64,000 nt of DNA, taken from positions 1,426,001-1,490,000 of the forward strand of contig NBBA01000009.1 in assembly GCA_002794785.1 (NCBI GenBank), given 5' to 3'. A model generated the notes under the pieces. That model had not been told where the DNA came from and did not search any database. It saw nothing but the letters and a program-made list of their open reading frames with translations. Source of the DNA: Coniferiporia sulphurascens. Lineage: Eukaryota; Basidiomycota; Agaricomycetes; Hymenochaetales; Hymenochaetaceae. A program made the translations under genes and the position numbers. Of this stretch, positions 25,951 to 39,075 are shown one piece after another (within the stretch, counting starts at the first letter, position 1; the number at the start of each line of letters is the position of its first letter).

Positions 25951-28900
25951 TGTGATATGAAAGTGTGCTGGAATACAAAAAAGCTCAGGAGACTGGACCT
26001 TTTATACGGTCACTGCCAGGAGGCAAGGGACAAAAATACAAGAACACCCATTCCCGACGACGGTAAGGGATCCGACACAAAGGTTACTCGTTTTGCGACT
26101 AGCTTTATGGACGTCACTTAAATGTCGGAAGGGGCGCAGATGGTTAGAATAAGGTCCCGCCTGGACAGAGGGAAGAAAATCGGATGAGCTTCCGCAAGAG
26201 TCTTGCTCAGCAATAGGTCAGAAGCAGATTTCCTATATCTGATCCTTAGTCGCGTATTCAGCACTCGATTATGAGGCGTAATGAGTGTTGGACTCCGTGC
26301 CAGAGTTGGTTTGTGGTGGCAAACGTTCGGGTCGAGTAAAGATTTTCCGTAATCGGGGCGAGCAGAGGTATGCCCTACTGGGTACGCCTGGTAAGTGTCG
26401 TTCGTATATCAACACCGGCGAGCGCTACCCGTATTCAAGGGGACCGGAGGCGGTATCACGCACTACGCACCGACCGCAGTTTTGTGACTACCAGTACGAT
26501 GGCTATAAGGGAGAGTAGCGCCACCTAATTGTGCATTGATCGTGCTATACGTGAGACACGTGACCGTCAAGTCTGTGGAACGAAGATTGGATTGAAATGC
26601 GACTTCGAATCTGCTGTTCTGGCAAAAAAAGGATACCAAGAGTCGCAGAACTTTGAGGGAAATTTGATGAAGTGATGAAAGCCTTCAAACTTGAAAATCT
26701 TTAACCTGCCTTCAAGTTGTCGCCGAAAGGGTTTGAGTTCTTACAGGATTTTGAAGTGTACTAGTAGATGACGGACCAAATTTGGTTTCCCCAGAGGTAG
26801 GCCCTACTCAGCGCTGAGACACCTAACGGATGAATACCCCAGGGCCGTAGGGGAGTGGCTAATCTGGTGCGAACCCGGCTTGTTACATTCTCCGGAAACG
26901 TCGTGCCAGTTACAAGTTTCCTTCTTTAGTCTGCCAAGCGACCAGCCCAGGACCCAGAAGTTTACACCTGAATATTTTTCATGCGCATTTTGAAAATAAA
27001 AAAATCTGCTGGTCCGAAAATTGATTGTCATGCGTTAAGTGAAGGAAGATTTACTTTAGGGGTGCCTACATTGGCCGAGGTGTCAGATGGTTTTAACTGG
27101 GAAACATTCGTGCTCCAGTCCCGGACCCCTGGATGACTGTTTCAATTGACAGTGAAGGAGGGATTAACTATGAACGTGGTGGCACGGTCCCAGTCCTAGA
27201 GTATTCTTTCGGACTTCACCGTGGCCGGCGGTGAGACGATCCCGCCGTGACATGAGTCAGTCTGGGTACTTGCTGCACGGAATGCAACCATCAGCCCCCC
27301 GACCTCCGATCAACACGATATGATGTGTGCGCGGGGACGGACAAGGTGGCTAGAAGGTTAGCCTTAATGTTCGCCCCCCGCACCCGTGCGATGAGCAGAA
27401 TGGAATTCTGTTATACAAGATGATTTGGATTTGTGGGGTGCGACGGATACTGCCTTCCTCTTGATGACCGAGATGTGAAAGGATTGCCGTAGAAGCCTCG
27501 GGATAGCGCCGGAATTCTTGATGCCTATGGCGTGTCCGTGAAGAATGGAACTGCGGGTGTTGGCTGATGCGTGTGCGATAATGGCTAGCGTGGACGATAT
27601 CAATCACATACTCGTGTATCTCACAAACGAGTTCTTGGAGACCGGAAATTGCCTAGCATTGTTGGACCTCTCTTAAGTTAAGCGACATACTGCATCACAG
27701 TTGTATGCTAGCACAAAAAAAAGAGGGGATAGATCCGTGGCAATTTAAAATTGATGGGATATAAAAAGAGCTCACGTTGAATATATGTAATTAGGTGGGA
27801 GTTCCCTTGCTAGGCCTGCAAAACCCATATACCGGGAGCGAGCTGTCGACCAGATCCGACGACAACACAAGCGCAATCAGTGCGCATAGTCTCTCGTTTC
27901 AACTTGTATTATTGGAAGTATTGGAAGCTTGTTGTGCGTATGGGGGCTTGTTTCGAGTCGCTTCTCAATTTCACAGCCCCGCGAAGGCAGAGCACGCGCT
28001 GGAGGAAGGGTAGAAGCTGAAGCCGTGATCTATGCCGTTGTAGTAGAACACGAGAAAAAAAATCATGTTCTCTTCCCAGAATAAACCGGACTCCCTCCAA
28101 AGATGACCTGCGCCGTTACAGTCCGTCTATTAGGACAAATACCATTCACCTTGTGGAGTTTCGAAGCGCACACGCCCCCAAAGCCTATGCAATGCCTCTA
28201 CTCGCGTGGATGTGCCGGCTGGAAGCCCCGAAAACGCATTTCTGATTACGCACAGCAGTTCATCACATCTTCAACGCATGCACAGGTGTCCCGCAGTATC
28301 CATCTCACTTGCCGAGTCTCACAACTGAGCATCCACCGCGTCTGTACTCAAGCCCCACAACAGTGGGCCGCTGTTCGGGGCCGAACTGGTTCCGGACGAT
28401 TCTCAGAGATCAATGCGTTCGGGTCGACCAGCGAATGGATTTGAAATCTGAGGGAGGTATCAAATTGCGGGGCCGGGGGTCTGAGAAAAGGGAATAACAG
28501 AAGCACGGATGTGTTTGGTCACCGACCAAGGAACATTTTCAAGCGAACAACTGCAGAAGATCGAACGCCTGACAGCTTCGAATTATTCGTGGGCAACACT
28601 ATATAGACTTTGTTCCGGGACTTTTTTGAGGTCTCTGGATACTGCCGGCTTTGAGAGAAAAGGAATTAGAAGTTTAAGCTTAATAATAGCGAACACAGTG
28701 AGGGCAGCTCACAAGAAACGCCGCTGACTCTGATCCCAGCTTTTGACAATATGTCTCCAAAATGTTCTCAAGACCGATTACTTGGGTGTCCTGATGCCCA
28801 CAGCCTAAAGTACATCAAGCCGAACGCACCGTGGCCCCTCCCCGGCTGGTGTAAGTACCGCGATAGGACCCGTCATCAGCGCTGATGGCACAAGATTAAC

Positions 28901-29611
28901 AGACGCACACTCTGTTAGCGGAATGAGTACCACACTGCCGGTACTAACCATGGCTATGAGGCTATCTGAGGAAATGCCGCTGGTCATTAATAAATACATA
29001 GCGCACATCCGTCCGATTGATGTTCATTTCACATCACGGGGCGCCGAATTTTGATAGCTCCTGGTTTGCACAGGCAATAGAAGCCTCTGGCTGGAGAGAA
29101 CAGATGAATAAAGTGGCTGACCATCTAGTCTCGGGGTTCGGAGGGCCGATACACTAATATCAACTCAAGTAACGTACTAATAATCTGTGTGGGGCTGGAC
29201 TTACACATCTGTAAATCTTCAGGAAGCAGAAGTCAGTAATGTGACATTGCTGTCGAACGCTCTCATATACGGTGTGCTTGCAGAACTCCTCCTGAGGGTG
29301 GGATCCGAATAAGTGAACGTAACGCGATCTCGGAAATAGCCTTCATTTGTTCTCGTCCAGTAAGTCAGAAGCGAGAGATTTTATTTTATTCGACTAGACG
29401 GTGTCTGACTCTTTTTTGACAACTTTAGAAACTCTGAGTCATAGCGTGAAAAGTCAATTGCTCTGACGTGAGTGCTCGTATCTAGGCATAGCAACCGGAA
29501 TACTACGGTTTCAGCCAGAAATAAACCACATAAGGGAGGCATACCACCGAATACAAGGCTGGAGTATTTTGGCACGGCGAGGGCGCTGGGTGGGCCCAAT
29601 TTTCATAGCGC
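25951..29611. other. Gene-poor region, 3.7 kb, left of Copia-2
   Basis: Only short unrelated frames on both strands and no recognisable domains, terminal repeats or tails. The first few hundred bases presumably contain the promoter of the 769-aa gene. Copia-2 lies at its right edge. Confidence 0.4.
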
Positions 29612-29616
29612 AGAAC

Positions 29617-29873
29617 TCTTAAAATCTACGCACATTGTGGTAGATGGTGAGGTGCAGTGGTGAAGTTCAGGCAAGGTGGGTTATCAGTGTAAACTGATGT
29701 ATTTCTAGGGCGAGACCAGCTCCCCTTATATACACGTTCTGTGGGCTAGTACTACTATAACTGTCTAGCTCCTATATCGTATGGCGTTATTGTTGCGTTA
29801 TTGTTCACTTAGTAAGGTGGTTGTTCATATGACCACGTACTATATTTATATTGTTCGTTATATTTATTTAATA
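29617..29873 (-). repeat. Copia-2 3' LTR
   Basis: 257 bp. It matches the other Copia-2 LTR except for two CG/TG differences. Compared with Copia-1, several CG dinucleotides have become TG or CA (for example sense-strand CG to TG in the GTTATCG-type repeats). Confidence 0.92.
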
Positions 29874-29880
29874 CTCCCCT

Positions 29881-32800
29881 TCAAACTTTTACTAGGCGGA
29901 GTAGACTTGTAAAATGTTTGATTAATTCGATCATTAGCGCTTTCATCATAATATCAGCCTTTTGCTGTCCAGTTGGAATATATGAAACTGATATGGTTTC
30001 ATTTTCAATATAATCTCGTAAAAAATCTTTTCGTATATCTATGTGTTTTGTTCGTTGTGTATATTTTTGTTCTGTTGAATTTACTATAGTTATGGCTGCT
30101 TGATTATTGCATAATATTTTCGTAGGTGTATCCAAGGTCTGCAGTACCTCTTCAACCAGTCTTCGTAGCCATATAGCTTCTTTTACTCCATGAGTTAAAG
30201 CTTGTAATTCCACTTTGCATACTGATAATGACACTAATTCTTGTTTTTTACTTGACCATGACGTCGTTGCATTTCCTATTTGGAATATGTATCCTGATAT
30301 TGCTTTATGGCCTTCTTGTGTCATGCCGTCAGCGTCAGTGTATCCGATTAACTCGATTGGTTCTTTTCCTCCGAGTATTAACCAATAATCGTTCGTTCCT
30401 TTTAAATATTTAAAACAATGTTTTACTGCATTGTAATGTTCAATACTAGGTTTATTCAAATGCCTAGCAAATTGACCTGTTGCGAATGATATATCAGGTC
30501 TCGTGCAATCTGCTGCATATCTTAATGCTCCAACCATGTTCATATATGGTATTTGATTCATGAAGTTTAATTCTTCATTAGTTGGATTTTCGAGTGATTT
30601 TAACACTTGACCAGGTGTCATTGGTGTTCGTACCATTGCAGCGTCTTTTAATTTATATTTTTCTATTATATTATCAATATAATGTTTTTGTCTTAATTTT
30701 ATAATTCTTTCATCTCGGTTTCTTTCGATTTCAATGCCGAGTAACCAATGTATATCATTTCCGTCAGTAAATTTTACATGTTTTCCTATTTCGTCTTTAA
30801 AGGCTTTTATTATTAATAAATTTAAGCCACATATCGTTATGTCGTCAACATGTATGAAAAGTATTAGAATTGTTTTTCCTTTTTCTTTTCTTAGGAATAC
30901 TGCGTTGTCTTGGACTGCTTGTGTTAGTCCTATTCCGATTAATATTTCTGATAATTTTTTATACCATCATCTGCCTGCTTGTTTTAATCCGTATAAAGCT
31001 TTATTTAATTTTAAAACTTGTCCAGGTTTTATTTTGATTAAGTTTCCTGGAGGTGCTTTTATATATATGTTTTCGTCTTTTTCTAATTCACCATATAGGT
31101 AAGCTGATTTTATATTGATTTGGTGAATTTTGTAATTGTTTGTTGCACTCCAGCTTAATATAGTTCTTACTGTAGCTAATCGTGCTACTGGAGCGAATGT
31201 GTCATTTGAGTAGTAGTCTATGCCTTCTTTCTGGGCAAATCCTTGAACTACTAATCTTGCTTTGTAATGTTCGATTTCTCCATTTGCTAATCTTTTTGTT
31301 TTGTAAACAAATCTTGTTCCGATTATGTTTGCTTCTTTTGGTGGATCAATGATTTTCCATGTAGATCTTTTGATTAACATTTTTATTTCTTCTTTCATTG
31401 CCGTGATCCACTGATTTGCGTCAATTCGATTGATCGCTTGTTGATATGAATTTGGATCGCCTATTAATTCCGTGTTGAATTGATTGAATTCCGTAAGATA
31501 AGCGACTGTATTTTGTTCATCAAAGTTTAGACCTAATGATCGTTTCATTGGTTTAATATTTCTTATTGATCTTTCATTTGTTAATTCTTTTATTTGCTCG
31601 TTTTGTTTTTCTGTTATATTCTCCCCTTCAATTTTAGATGGAGGAGAATCTAAAAATTGTAAGTTTTGTTCGACTGTAATTTTTCTATTGTGATAGGTTC
31701 TATGACCTTTACTTTCTTCGTCAAATCCTAACCATTGTGCATATATTCCTTTTGGTTGTAATTTATTTACGTCTTCTTGCTTTATTATGCAATATTGGCC
31801 GAATTCTTTTAAATCGTCTATGTTGTAATTTTCGTTATATCGTTTAAAATATGGTGTTTTAAATTCAATAGCGCTCTTTGGCGTTCTATTGTAAACATAA
31901 GTACTGTATTTTACAGCTTCTCCCCATAGACTGGGTGGTAATTTTGCTTGTAGCAGATTTACTCATGTATTATTTAAAATTGTTTGATGTGATCGTTCTG
32001 CTACTCCATTTTGTTGTGGCGTATCGTGAACAGTCAGCTTTCGTATTGTTCCATGTTTTTCTAAATATTCAGTGAATTGTTTACTTAAAAACACTGTGTC
32101 ATTATCACTTTGTAATATTTTTATTTTTATATTAAATTGTGTATTGAGCATAGTAGCCCAAGTCGTATAAGCATTTAAGCCCTCATCTTTTGTTTTTAAT
32201 AAAATCATTTTTATCCATCTTGTAGCATTGTCTACAAGTGTTAGAAGATATTTATATCCTCCTATAGCATGTGTGGATGCTGGACCCCATATGTCCATAT
32301 GTATATGATCGCCGAATTTTTCGGCTAATTTTGAAATACGTAATTTTGGAATTTGCATTCTTTTAATATTTGCTTCTATGCAAATTGTGCATTGAGTTTC
32401 ATCGTAATTTGATATTTTATTATTTGTAATTTGATCTTCTTTTAATAATCATTTTATGTAAGCATAACTTATATGCCCGAGTTTTTTGTGAAGTTCAAAT
32501 AATGTTACATTTTTTGTAGCTGCTTGTACATTGTTATTAAATATACTATACAATCCATTTTTATTTGTGATTTTTCCGCATAAAGATCCATTAGGATACT
32601 TTATTGTACATTCGTCTTTTTTATAAATAAATTTGTAGCCGTCTTGACATAGAAGTCCTTGAGAGACTAATGTCATATTCATTTTAGGATTGTAGTATAC
32701 GTTTGATAATATAATGACACTTACCAAGTGTCCGTTGGGGATGTAAAGCTTAAGATCCCCTACTATGTTTGCCATAAACATTGTTTTGTTTGCGGCCGTT

Positions 32801-34728
32801 ATCGTGATCACGTCAGTTTTGTATGTATTTCGTAATCGATTTAGATATGGTGTTATATGTATCGTTGCACCAGTATCAATTATATCCATTGAGGAATAAA
32901 TATTGTTAGCAAATTTTTCTGTTATTATAGCGTTAATGCTTACGTCTAGATTGTTGTCATCCACGTCTTCCATGGCGCTATCATAATTTCCTATTTTGTC
33001 AAGGAAGTCGTTATACGAATATATTGGGAATTCTCCCATGTCGAAATCGTTATCGTTGACTTCGGTTATGAAGGCGCCAATTTCGCCTTGGCCGATTACA
33101 GCGCTCAGTTCGATTCGAGAGCTCGATGCGACGTTTGTTGCTGCTGCTGCTGCGGTATGTTTAGCCTGGGCCGCACTTGCCCCAGTCGATGTCGGTGCCG
33201 CTGACGCACCCATTTCCTTCCCTTTTCCTTTTTCGTCATTCGCGTCCTCTTTCTTCTTCTGAGCTGCCTTCGTCCATTCCGTTTTTGGCGCCCAGCAGTC
33301 TCGACTAAAGTGCCCTAGTTTGTTACAATTGTAGCACTTAATAATGTGTGATTGTTGGTTAGGGGAATATCCCCCTCGTCCTCTTCCTCGCATATATCCT
33401 CCATGGCCCCTATAGCCGCGACCTCGTGGTTGTACTCTGTGGCTGTTACCGCATCCGCGGCCCCTAAAATAGGGGTGGTTCCACTCGTCCTTGGGCAGGT
33501 GATTAGCCGCCGCTCCTGTCCCCTGATGATTTTTACACCACCCCTCAAAGGCGTTTCTCAGTGCCATTAGTAGAAATTGAGAGGTTAGTTCAATTTCATC
33601 TTTGTCTGGATTTGTTTCGTTAATCGTTTTAATATATAACTCACTCTGTGTGAGTACATATTGATATTGTTCGGGCGTTGCCCTCGTAATAGCCAATATA
33701 TACATCGACTCTGAAACTTTTACCCCTTGGGCTATGAGTTCCTCGTATTTATTGCTGAGGTTATCGAGTGTTCCATCGAAATGGCTGACATGACCTCTGA
33801 TATCAAAAAGGGCAGCCTCATTAAAGCCCTTTGTAATTGTTGTCTGGACGTTATATCGTCCGTCAAGCGCTTTGAGTAGCGCTGGAATATCTTTGTTGAA
33901 ATTAAGATAATAAGCCAATATTTTGTCGGGCATAGTGCACATAATGCCGTTATATAAAGCGCTTGATATACCATTCTCTCCAGTTCCTGGGGAGTTAGTG
34001 AGCAGGTTACCGTAACCTGCACTTTCAATGGCGCTGCGGACTCTGTAATTCCAGAGTTTGTAGTTTCTGTGCCCGTCGAGTTTCTCGATTCCGTCAAAGA
34101 ATTTCTGGAGTTCCACGAGTTTAGTTGCCATACTCGGTTCATCTTCCTCGGTATCATTAGCGTCTGAATCGTCAGGATCAGATGGTTCTGATGGCTCACC
34201 TGATGGGTTATTTTTGGATTCTTTGGAGTTTTCTTCTTCGTTATCTTCTTTTTTATTGTCGTCTTCTTTCTTATCGCTTTCTTCTTCTGGCTTAATATAA
34301 GGGTTATCAATTTTAAATTGTTCTTTTTCTGTTGGATCTGATATGCCCAAATACATACTTATTCGATATCTGATTTCGGATGATTTTCCTTGATCTGATA
34401 TTCCTAAATCTTTAGCGTGATTCGTTAGTTCCGTTTTATAGTCAGTTCTTATTTTTAATTTTTCGTCTTTGGTAGAATTATCATACCTGTTTATTCAATC
34501 TTGTATTTGTTGTTCCGTTCTGTTAATAGGTATTTGTCTTAGGTTACATTGGAGTATTAGGTCGACTAACCTTTTGCTATCTTTAGCTTTTTGAATTTTT
34601 TCTTCAAGTTCTTCGATTGTTGATGACTGTGTGTACGTTATTTTTAATTCGTTAGCAGTGATTCGTAATCCTGATAATTTTTGCAAACGTGTTTGCTCAC
34701 GAGTGTTTGGTTTCTGTCCGTCAGACAT
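29881..34728 (-). pseudogene. Copia-2 gag-pol polyprotein, four internal stops
   Basis: A single frame of 1616 codons from ATG 34728 to TGA 29881, interrupted by TGA at 34495-34497 (gag), 32449-32451 (integrase zinc region), 31963-31965 (integrase) and 30967-30969 (RT). Aligned to Copia-1, each of the four replaces CGA. No frameshift was found; one codon is gained relative to Copia-1 near 31585. Domain motifs are as in Copia-1: zinc knuckle CYNCNKLGHFSRDC, protease DTGA, integrase, RT with HVDDI, and RNase H. The element can only be moved in trans, if at all. Confidence 0.93.
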
Positions 34729-34797
34729 AGTTTCGTTATTCGAGGATTTATAAATTCGTTAATCATTTCATTAGTTGTAGAGTCAAGGCTCATAACC

Positions 34798-35054
34798 TCT
34801 TAAAATCTACGCACATTGTGGTAGATGGTGAGGTGCAGTGGTGAAGTTCAGGCAAGGTGGGTTATCAGTGTAAACCGATGTATTTCTAGGGCGAGACCAG
34901 CTCCCCTTATATACACGTTCTGTGGGCTAGTACTACTATAACTGTCTAGCTCCTATATCGTATGGCGTTATTGTTGCGTTATTGTTCACTTAGTAAGGTG
35001 GTTGTTCATATGACCACGTACTATATTTATATTGTTTGTTATATTTATTTAATA
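34798..35054 (-). repeat. Copia-2 5' LTR
   Basis: 257 bp with the TATA-like box on the coding strand (sense TATATAAG, about 34906-34913). The right edge is fixed by AGAAC at 35055-35059. Transcription would run leftwards, away from the dioxygenase gene. Confidence 0.92.
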
Positions 35055-35059
35055 AGAAC

Positions 35060-35557
35060 TGTAGCCGCAGTGAAAGCTTCCGGTGAGGTACAACTATCTC
35101 TTCCTGGCTAAGCATCGTTTCGTGCAAAGTTGGTGGACACAATGCATAAGGTCTAGTGGCGAAGTGATATCGACAGGCACCGAAAGAGTCTTCTACAGCC
35201 TCGAGTGCAATATAATTGCGGACAAAAACCGCCGATGAGCAGACCGTTAAAGGCTTTGAAGAAGACGGAAGGAGGTCACTGTGGGAGCGACGCGTCGCGT
35301 CTTGAACACAACACTGCCGATGCCGACGACCCCTGAGCCTGGTACACCATACACAGCGACGATGATCCTAGTCGCCGTGCACAGACTCGTCGTTATTCAT
35401 TGATGGATGAAATCCGGGGAAAGCAAGTACGGGATAAGGACGACCAGCGAGGCGGCGTTGCCCGTGAAAGTTCCCTCATGATTTCCTGAACCTCTGGCAG
35501 CGGGTGACAAAGCCGGTCCTAACGTTGGCGTCGTATCGGCCATCTCATCTGCTCGAC
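35060..35557 (+). promoter_or_regulatory. Upstream region of the dioxygenase gene
   Basis: About 500 bp between Copia-2 and the start codon at 35558. The frame of the gene stays open upstream to about 35504 but without an ATG. No specific element was recognised. Confidence 0.35.
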
Positions 35558-36859
35558 ATGCATCCAAGGTTACTGTTAAAATCGCTCGCTGGTCTGCGAC
35601 ACAATCTGCAGCCGCGACGCGGTCGAAATTTCGCCTCCATCGAGGTCCGCGAAGACAGCATAAATATTCCAGCTCTCCATTCTTCGTTTCCGTATGTCTG
35701 GCTGCGCGACTCATGCCAGTGTCCGTCTTGCGTGCACCCCTCTACGAGCCAGAAACTGCACAGGTCCTCGGATTTTGCTGCAGGCGTCAGACCGGCGTCG
35801 GCCAAGGCAGTGACCAGCGGCCTGCAAGTCGAATGGACGCCGAAGCACACCTCGTTCTACCCGGCAGAGTTCCTGGCACGGTACTCGTCGCACCACAATA
35901 TCTCTGCCTTCCACCAGGAGGTGCAGCCAACGCCTTGGACGGCGGAGCACTTTGCGGGCCAATCCAGAGAAGATATTTCTATTCCGTACTCTGAATTCTC
36001 CAGACCAGAATCGCTCTTGTCAGTATATACGAGTCTGCTTCGCTACGGACTCGTCTTTCTCAGGGATATTCCAGTCCATGAGACATCAGACCAGAATTGC
36101 GAGCTGCGCGTCCTAGCCGGGAGACTCGGTGCTATCCGCAAAACATTCTACGGCGAGACTTGGGACGTCAGAAATATCCGAAACAGCAAGAATATCGCAT
36201 ACACGAATCTTGATCTGGGCCTGCACATGGATCTTCTGTAAGGCTAATAAAGCTTGCGGGCTTACGACAACCGCTCTAACAATAACCAATTCCTATTATG
36301 TCTGACTTCCAGTTACTTCAAAGAACCGCCTCGCTATCAAATTCTTCACTGCATCCGTAACCGCGTCCGCGGCGGCCAATCCATCTTCGTAGACGCCCTA
36401 CAAGCAGCGCAGCAACTGTACAACGCATCATCCGGCGACCACGCGCTTCTCGTCGAAACTCCCGTGCCATTCCACTATATCAGTGACGGCCATCACTTGC
36501 ATTACTCACACCCCACTCTCGAGCTGACAAACGGCACGCTGACGAGCGTCAATTACTCACCACCTTTCCAGGCACCGTTCCCTTCCTCGACGTCATTGGC
36601 TTTCTACCGCGCGCTCGCGGCGTTCTCTGCGAAACTTGACGATCCCGGGAACTGTTTTACGTACCTCCTTCGCGAGGGCGACGCCGTCGTGTTCGACAAC
36701 CGCCGTGTTCTGCACGGACGCACCGCGTTTGTTGACGATACGCACTCGTCTGAAGAGGGGGAGGCCAACCGGTGGTTGAAAGGTTGTTACCTAGAAGAAG
36801 ATCCAATAAGAGACCGGATGAGGATGCTAAGCGCTACTATTGGAAAGACAAATAAGTGA
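35558..36859 (+). CDS. Gamma-butyrobetaine dioxygenase-like Fe(II)/2-oxoglutarate oxygenase, two exons, 408 aa
   Basis: Exons 35558-36237 and 36313-36859 (75-bp GT-AG intron) give 1227 nt. The family hydroxylates gamma-butyrobetaine, the last step of carnitine synthesis; trimethyllysine dioxygenase is a close relative and cannot be fully excluded. The N-terminal zinc-binding domain shows VWLRDSCQCPSC (Cys53, 55, 58) followed by HPSTSQK. The catalytic TauD-type domain has the iron-binding H-x-D in LHMDLL (about His223/Asp225), spanning the exon junction, and the distal His in VLHGR (about 361). FYGETWDV, LHCIRNRVRGG and NRWLKGCY match family blocks. The N terminus (RLLLKSLAGLRHNL, then RRGRNFAS) is basic and could be a mitochondrial signal; this is inference. 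ATG 35558 is the first in frame. Confidence 0.9.
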
Positions 36860-39075
36860 GTAGAAATTGTGAGAGGTGCGCTGTAAAAGTGAGCTGATAG
36901 GTCTTTAGATAAGCTGTTAAAATTGTATTAATCTACGCTTTTCTGTATATCCCAATGACTCTTTTGGTGAACAGAGTCTGAGGGGAGGTTCGTAATCAGC
37001 ACAGCTACCTCTCTGTTACTTTGAAAGCTCGCGACATCACCAACAGGCCTGAGGCGGCTTAATGAAGATCCGCAACATACAAGTTTTAACTTGGCCACTC
37101 ACTAGGAATGAAGAGGTGCGGCGCACATTGGGGGAAGAGAAGATCCCTACCACCGGGGAGCGAGCGACCCGCGACCCTCCTTTCTTCCATACCAGAGGGT
37201 GCAACTGTAACGTGTCCAACTTGAACAAACCAAAACAAATTCAAAGCAGCGGGTCATTTCACACGGGTCCACGGCGCTGCTGACACGGACTCGAGGAGGT
37301 TTTTCCTAGCGCCGAAGTCGTTTTAAAGGAATGGTTCTCCGTACGCCTATGGGCGGTAAATACTGCTCGCGGGTCAATAGACAACTAAGGGGCGCATATC
37401 TGGGAATTCGGTTCGGAACGACCAGTGCTTCGAGCTGAGCCCCTTTCTTCCGCAGAAAGAGAAAACTCACGAAACACAAGGAGCTCTACTGTTGATACCG
37501 TGGTACACATGGCATTATGCCGATATCCCTGCGATGTTGCTTCATGGGACTACCGAACCACTCTGAAACACCCGAAGTCCAAAATCCAAAATCCCCAATG
37601 TCTATCCTACCCCTTCCTCGGCCCCGCCCCGAGTTCCTAACTCGGGACGCCAATCCCAGTCCAAGGCACACACTTAATTCCATAACTTCGGGATAACTTC
37701 AACGAATGGGCGCGCAGTAAGAACAAGATATACATGAATGAAAATAAACGAAACGACTCGAAGGGGGACTACGTACAACCGTGACATCCGCTGCTAGTAA
37801 ACAGCGGCTGCGGGTCGGACGCCACTGCCAGCCGGCGCCGGTGCTAATCCGAGTACGAAGACGAGCATGAACACGACGGACACGAACGCAGACCGTCTCA
37901 GGCTCGGAAATGGGCGGGCGCCGTGACTATGTAGTGAGCGAGTTTGACTCAGGAACGTCTCTCCGAGTCCCCCCTGGGCTGCCGAACGTGGGGGACATGT
38001 CCATGCCAGTGGTTCCACGGCCCTCAGCTACCCGCGCCCCGACTCGTGCATTGGGAGAGAAAGAGGGAGGAGATTCCCCTTGGTTGTCACGATCATAATG
38101 CACAAAGTCATTCCGTGAGTCAGAACTCAGGATTCGGACAAGGGGTACTAGTAGGACTTGGCGTAGGACCCCCTGTTTCTCTCCATTTCATTCCAGCTCA
38201 GCTGTATGTGACATGCAAACATACATCTGTACGATTGTCACGGTTCAAAGGGTACACGAGTCTAGGCCTAAGCGCAACTTCAGTCTTCAAAATCTGCGTT
38301 AAATCACTGTAGACGTACAGTACATGTATGCGCAGCCTGAGCTGCGCTCGCCCAACCACAAGCCATAATCCACAACCCGCAATCCACAACCCACGATTAA
38401 ACTCAGACACAGTACATTTTCCCAAACGCAATCCAGGACCAAGAAATCCATGCAAGAGTGTATCGAGTATGCCGGTATATACACGTATACTCAAGGGGAA
38501 AAATCGATAAATAATTATATTAATCGTCAAGTCAAAAACATATACTGTATATCGTACGCCAGATAACCACCACGGCCTGACTGCGCAACGTGTCCGTGAA
38601 TAATACGAAAGGTCCGTGTAGAGGAGCAGGGAGGAGGGAAGGTAACAGGGAGCCGAGAGACAAAGAGCAGGGGTCCAGAAAAAAGGGCCAGAGTCTGGAG
38701 CGAGAGACCACACGCGGCCAGAGGTAAGCAGTAAGTACATGGGCTTATTTATTCGAGGACGACATATCTGACGACGATGAAGTGTAGGAAGTCAGTTAGT
38801 ACGGCCAGCAGTTCTAGTGGCGAATGCAGATACCCGAGTCAAATAGCTAAGCAGGAGTGAGCAAACCGCAGCAAAAAGGCCTATCCTCGGACCCAAGCAC
38901 AGAAACCGACCCATAGACGAGCATGATAGCAGAGCACAAGCCAAAGTCAAAGCCAAAGCCGAAGTCAAAATAAGAATCTTCACACCAAGACTCCACACAC
39001 ATTGATCGATTGACACTTCAAACCAAGCTCAAGCCTTTTTCCAGAAAGAGGAAAAACCAGTCCCCAGTCCCCAGT
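36860..39075. other. Intergenic region between two 3' ends
   Basis: 2.2 kb between the convergent dioxygenase and F-box genes. No convincing gene was found. Short direct repeats of the type CAATCCACAACCC occur near 38350-38395. The minus-strand frame at 38198-38740 has no recognisable features. Confidence 0.4.

Larger units (their letters stand above)
29617..35054 (-). mobile_element. Copia-2: decayed Ty1/copia element of the same family as Copia-1
   Basis: A 5438-bp element with two 257-bp LTRs (29617-29873, 34798-35054) and perfect 5-bp target duplications AGAAC (29612-29616, 35055-35059). The LTRs differ at two positions by eye, both CG versus TG. Internal organisation matches Copia-1 throughout, including the primer-binding site at 34787-34797 and the purine tract against the left LTR. 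Gag-pol has four premature stops, each CGA in Copia-1 and TGA here. Its right end is about 500 bp upstream of the dioxygenase gene start. Confidence 0.95.

Noticed and set aside
35504..35557. Upstream in-frame start for the dioxygenase
   Set aside because: The codon at 35504 is GTG, not ATG; the first ATG is 35558.
38198..38740. 180-codon minus-strand frame between the dioxygenase and F-box genes
   Set aside because: No ATG-linked domain, irregular composition and no splice context; treated as chance.
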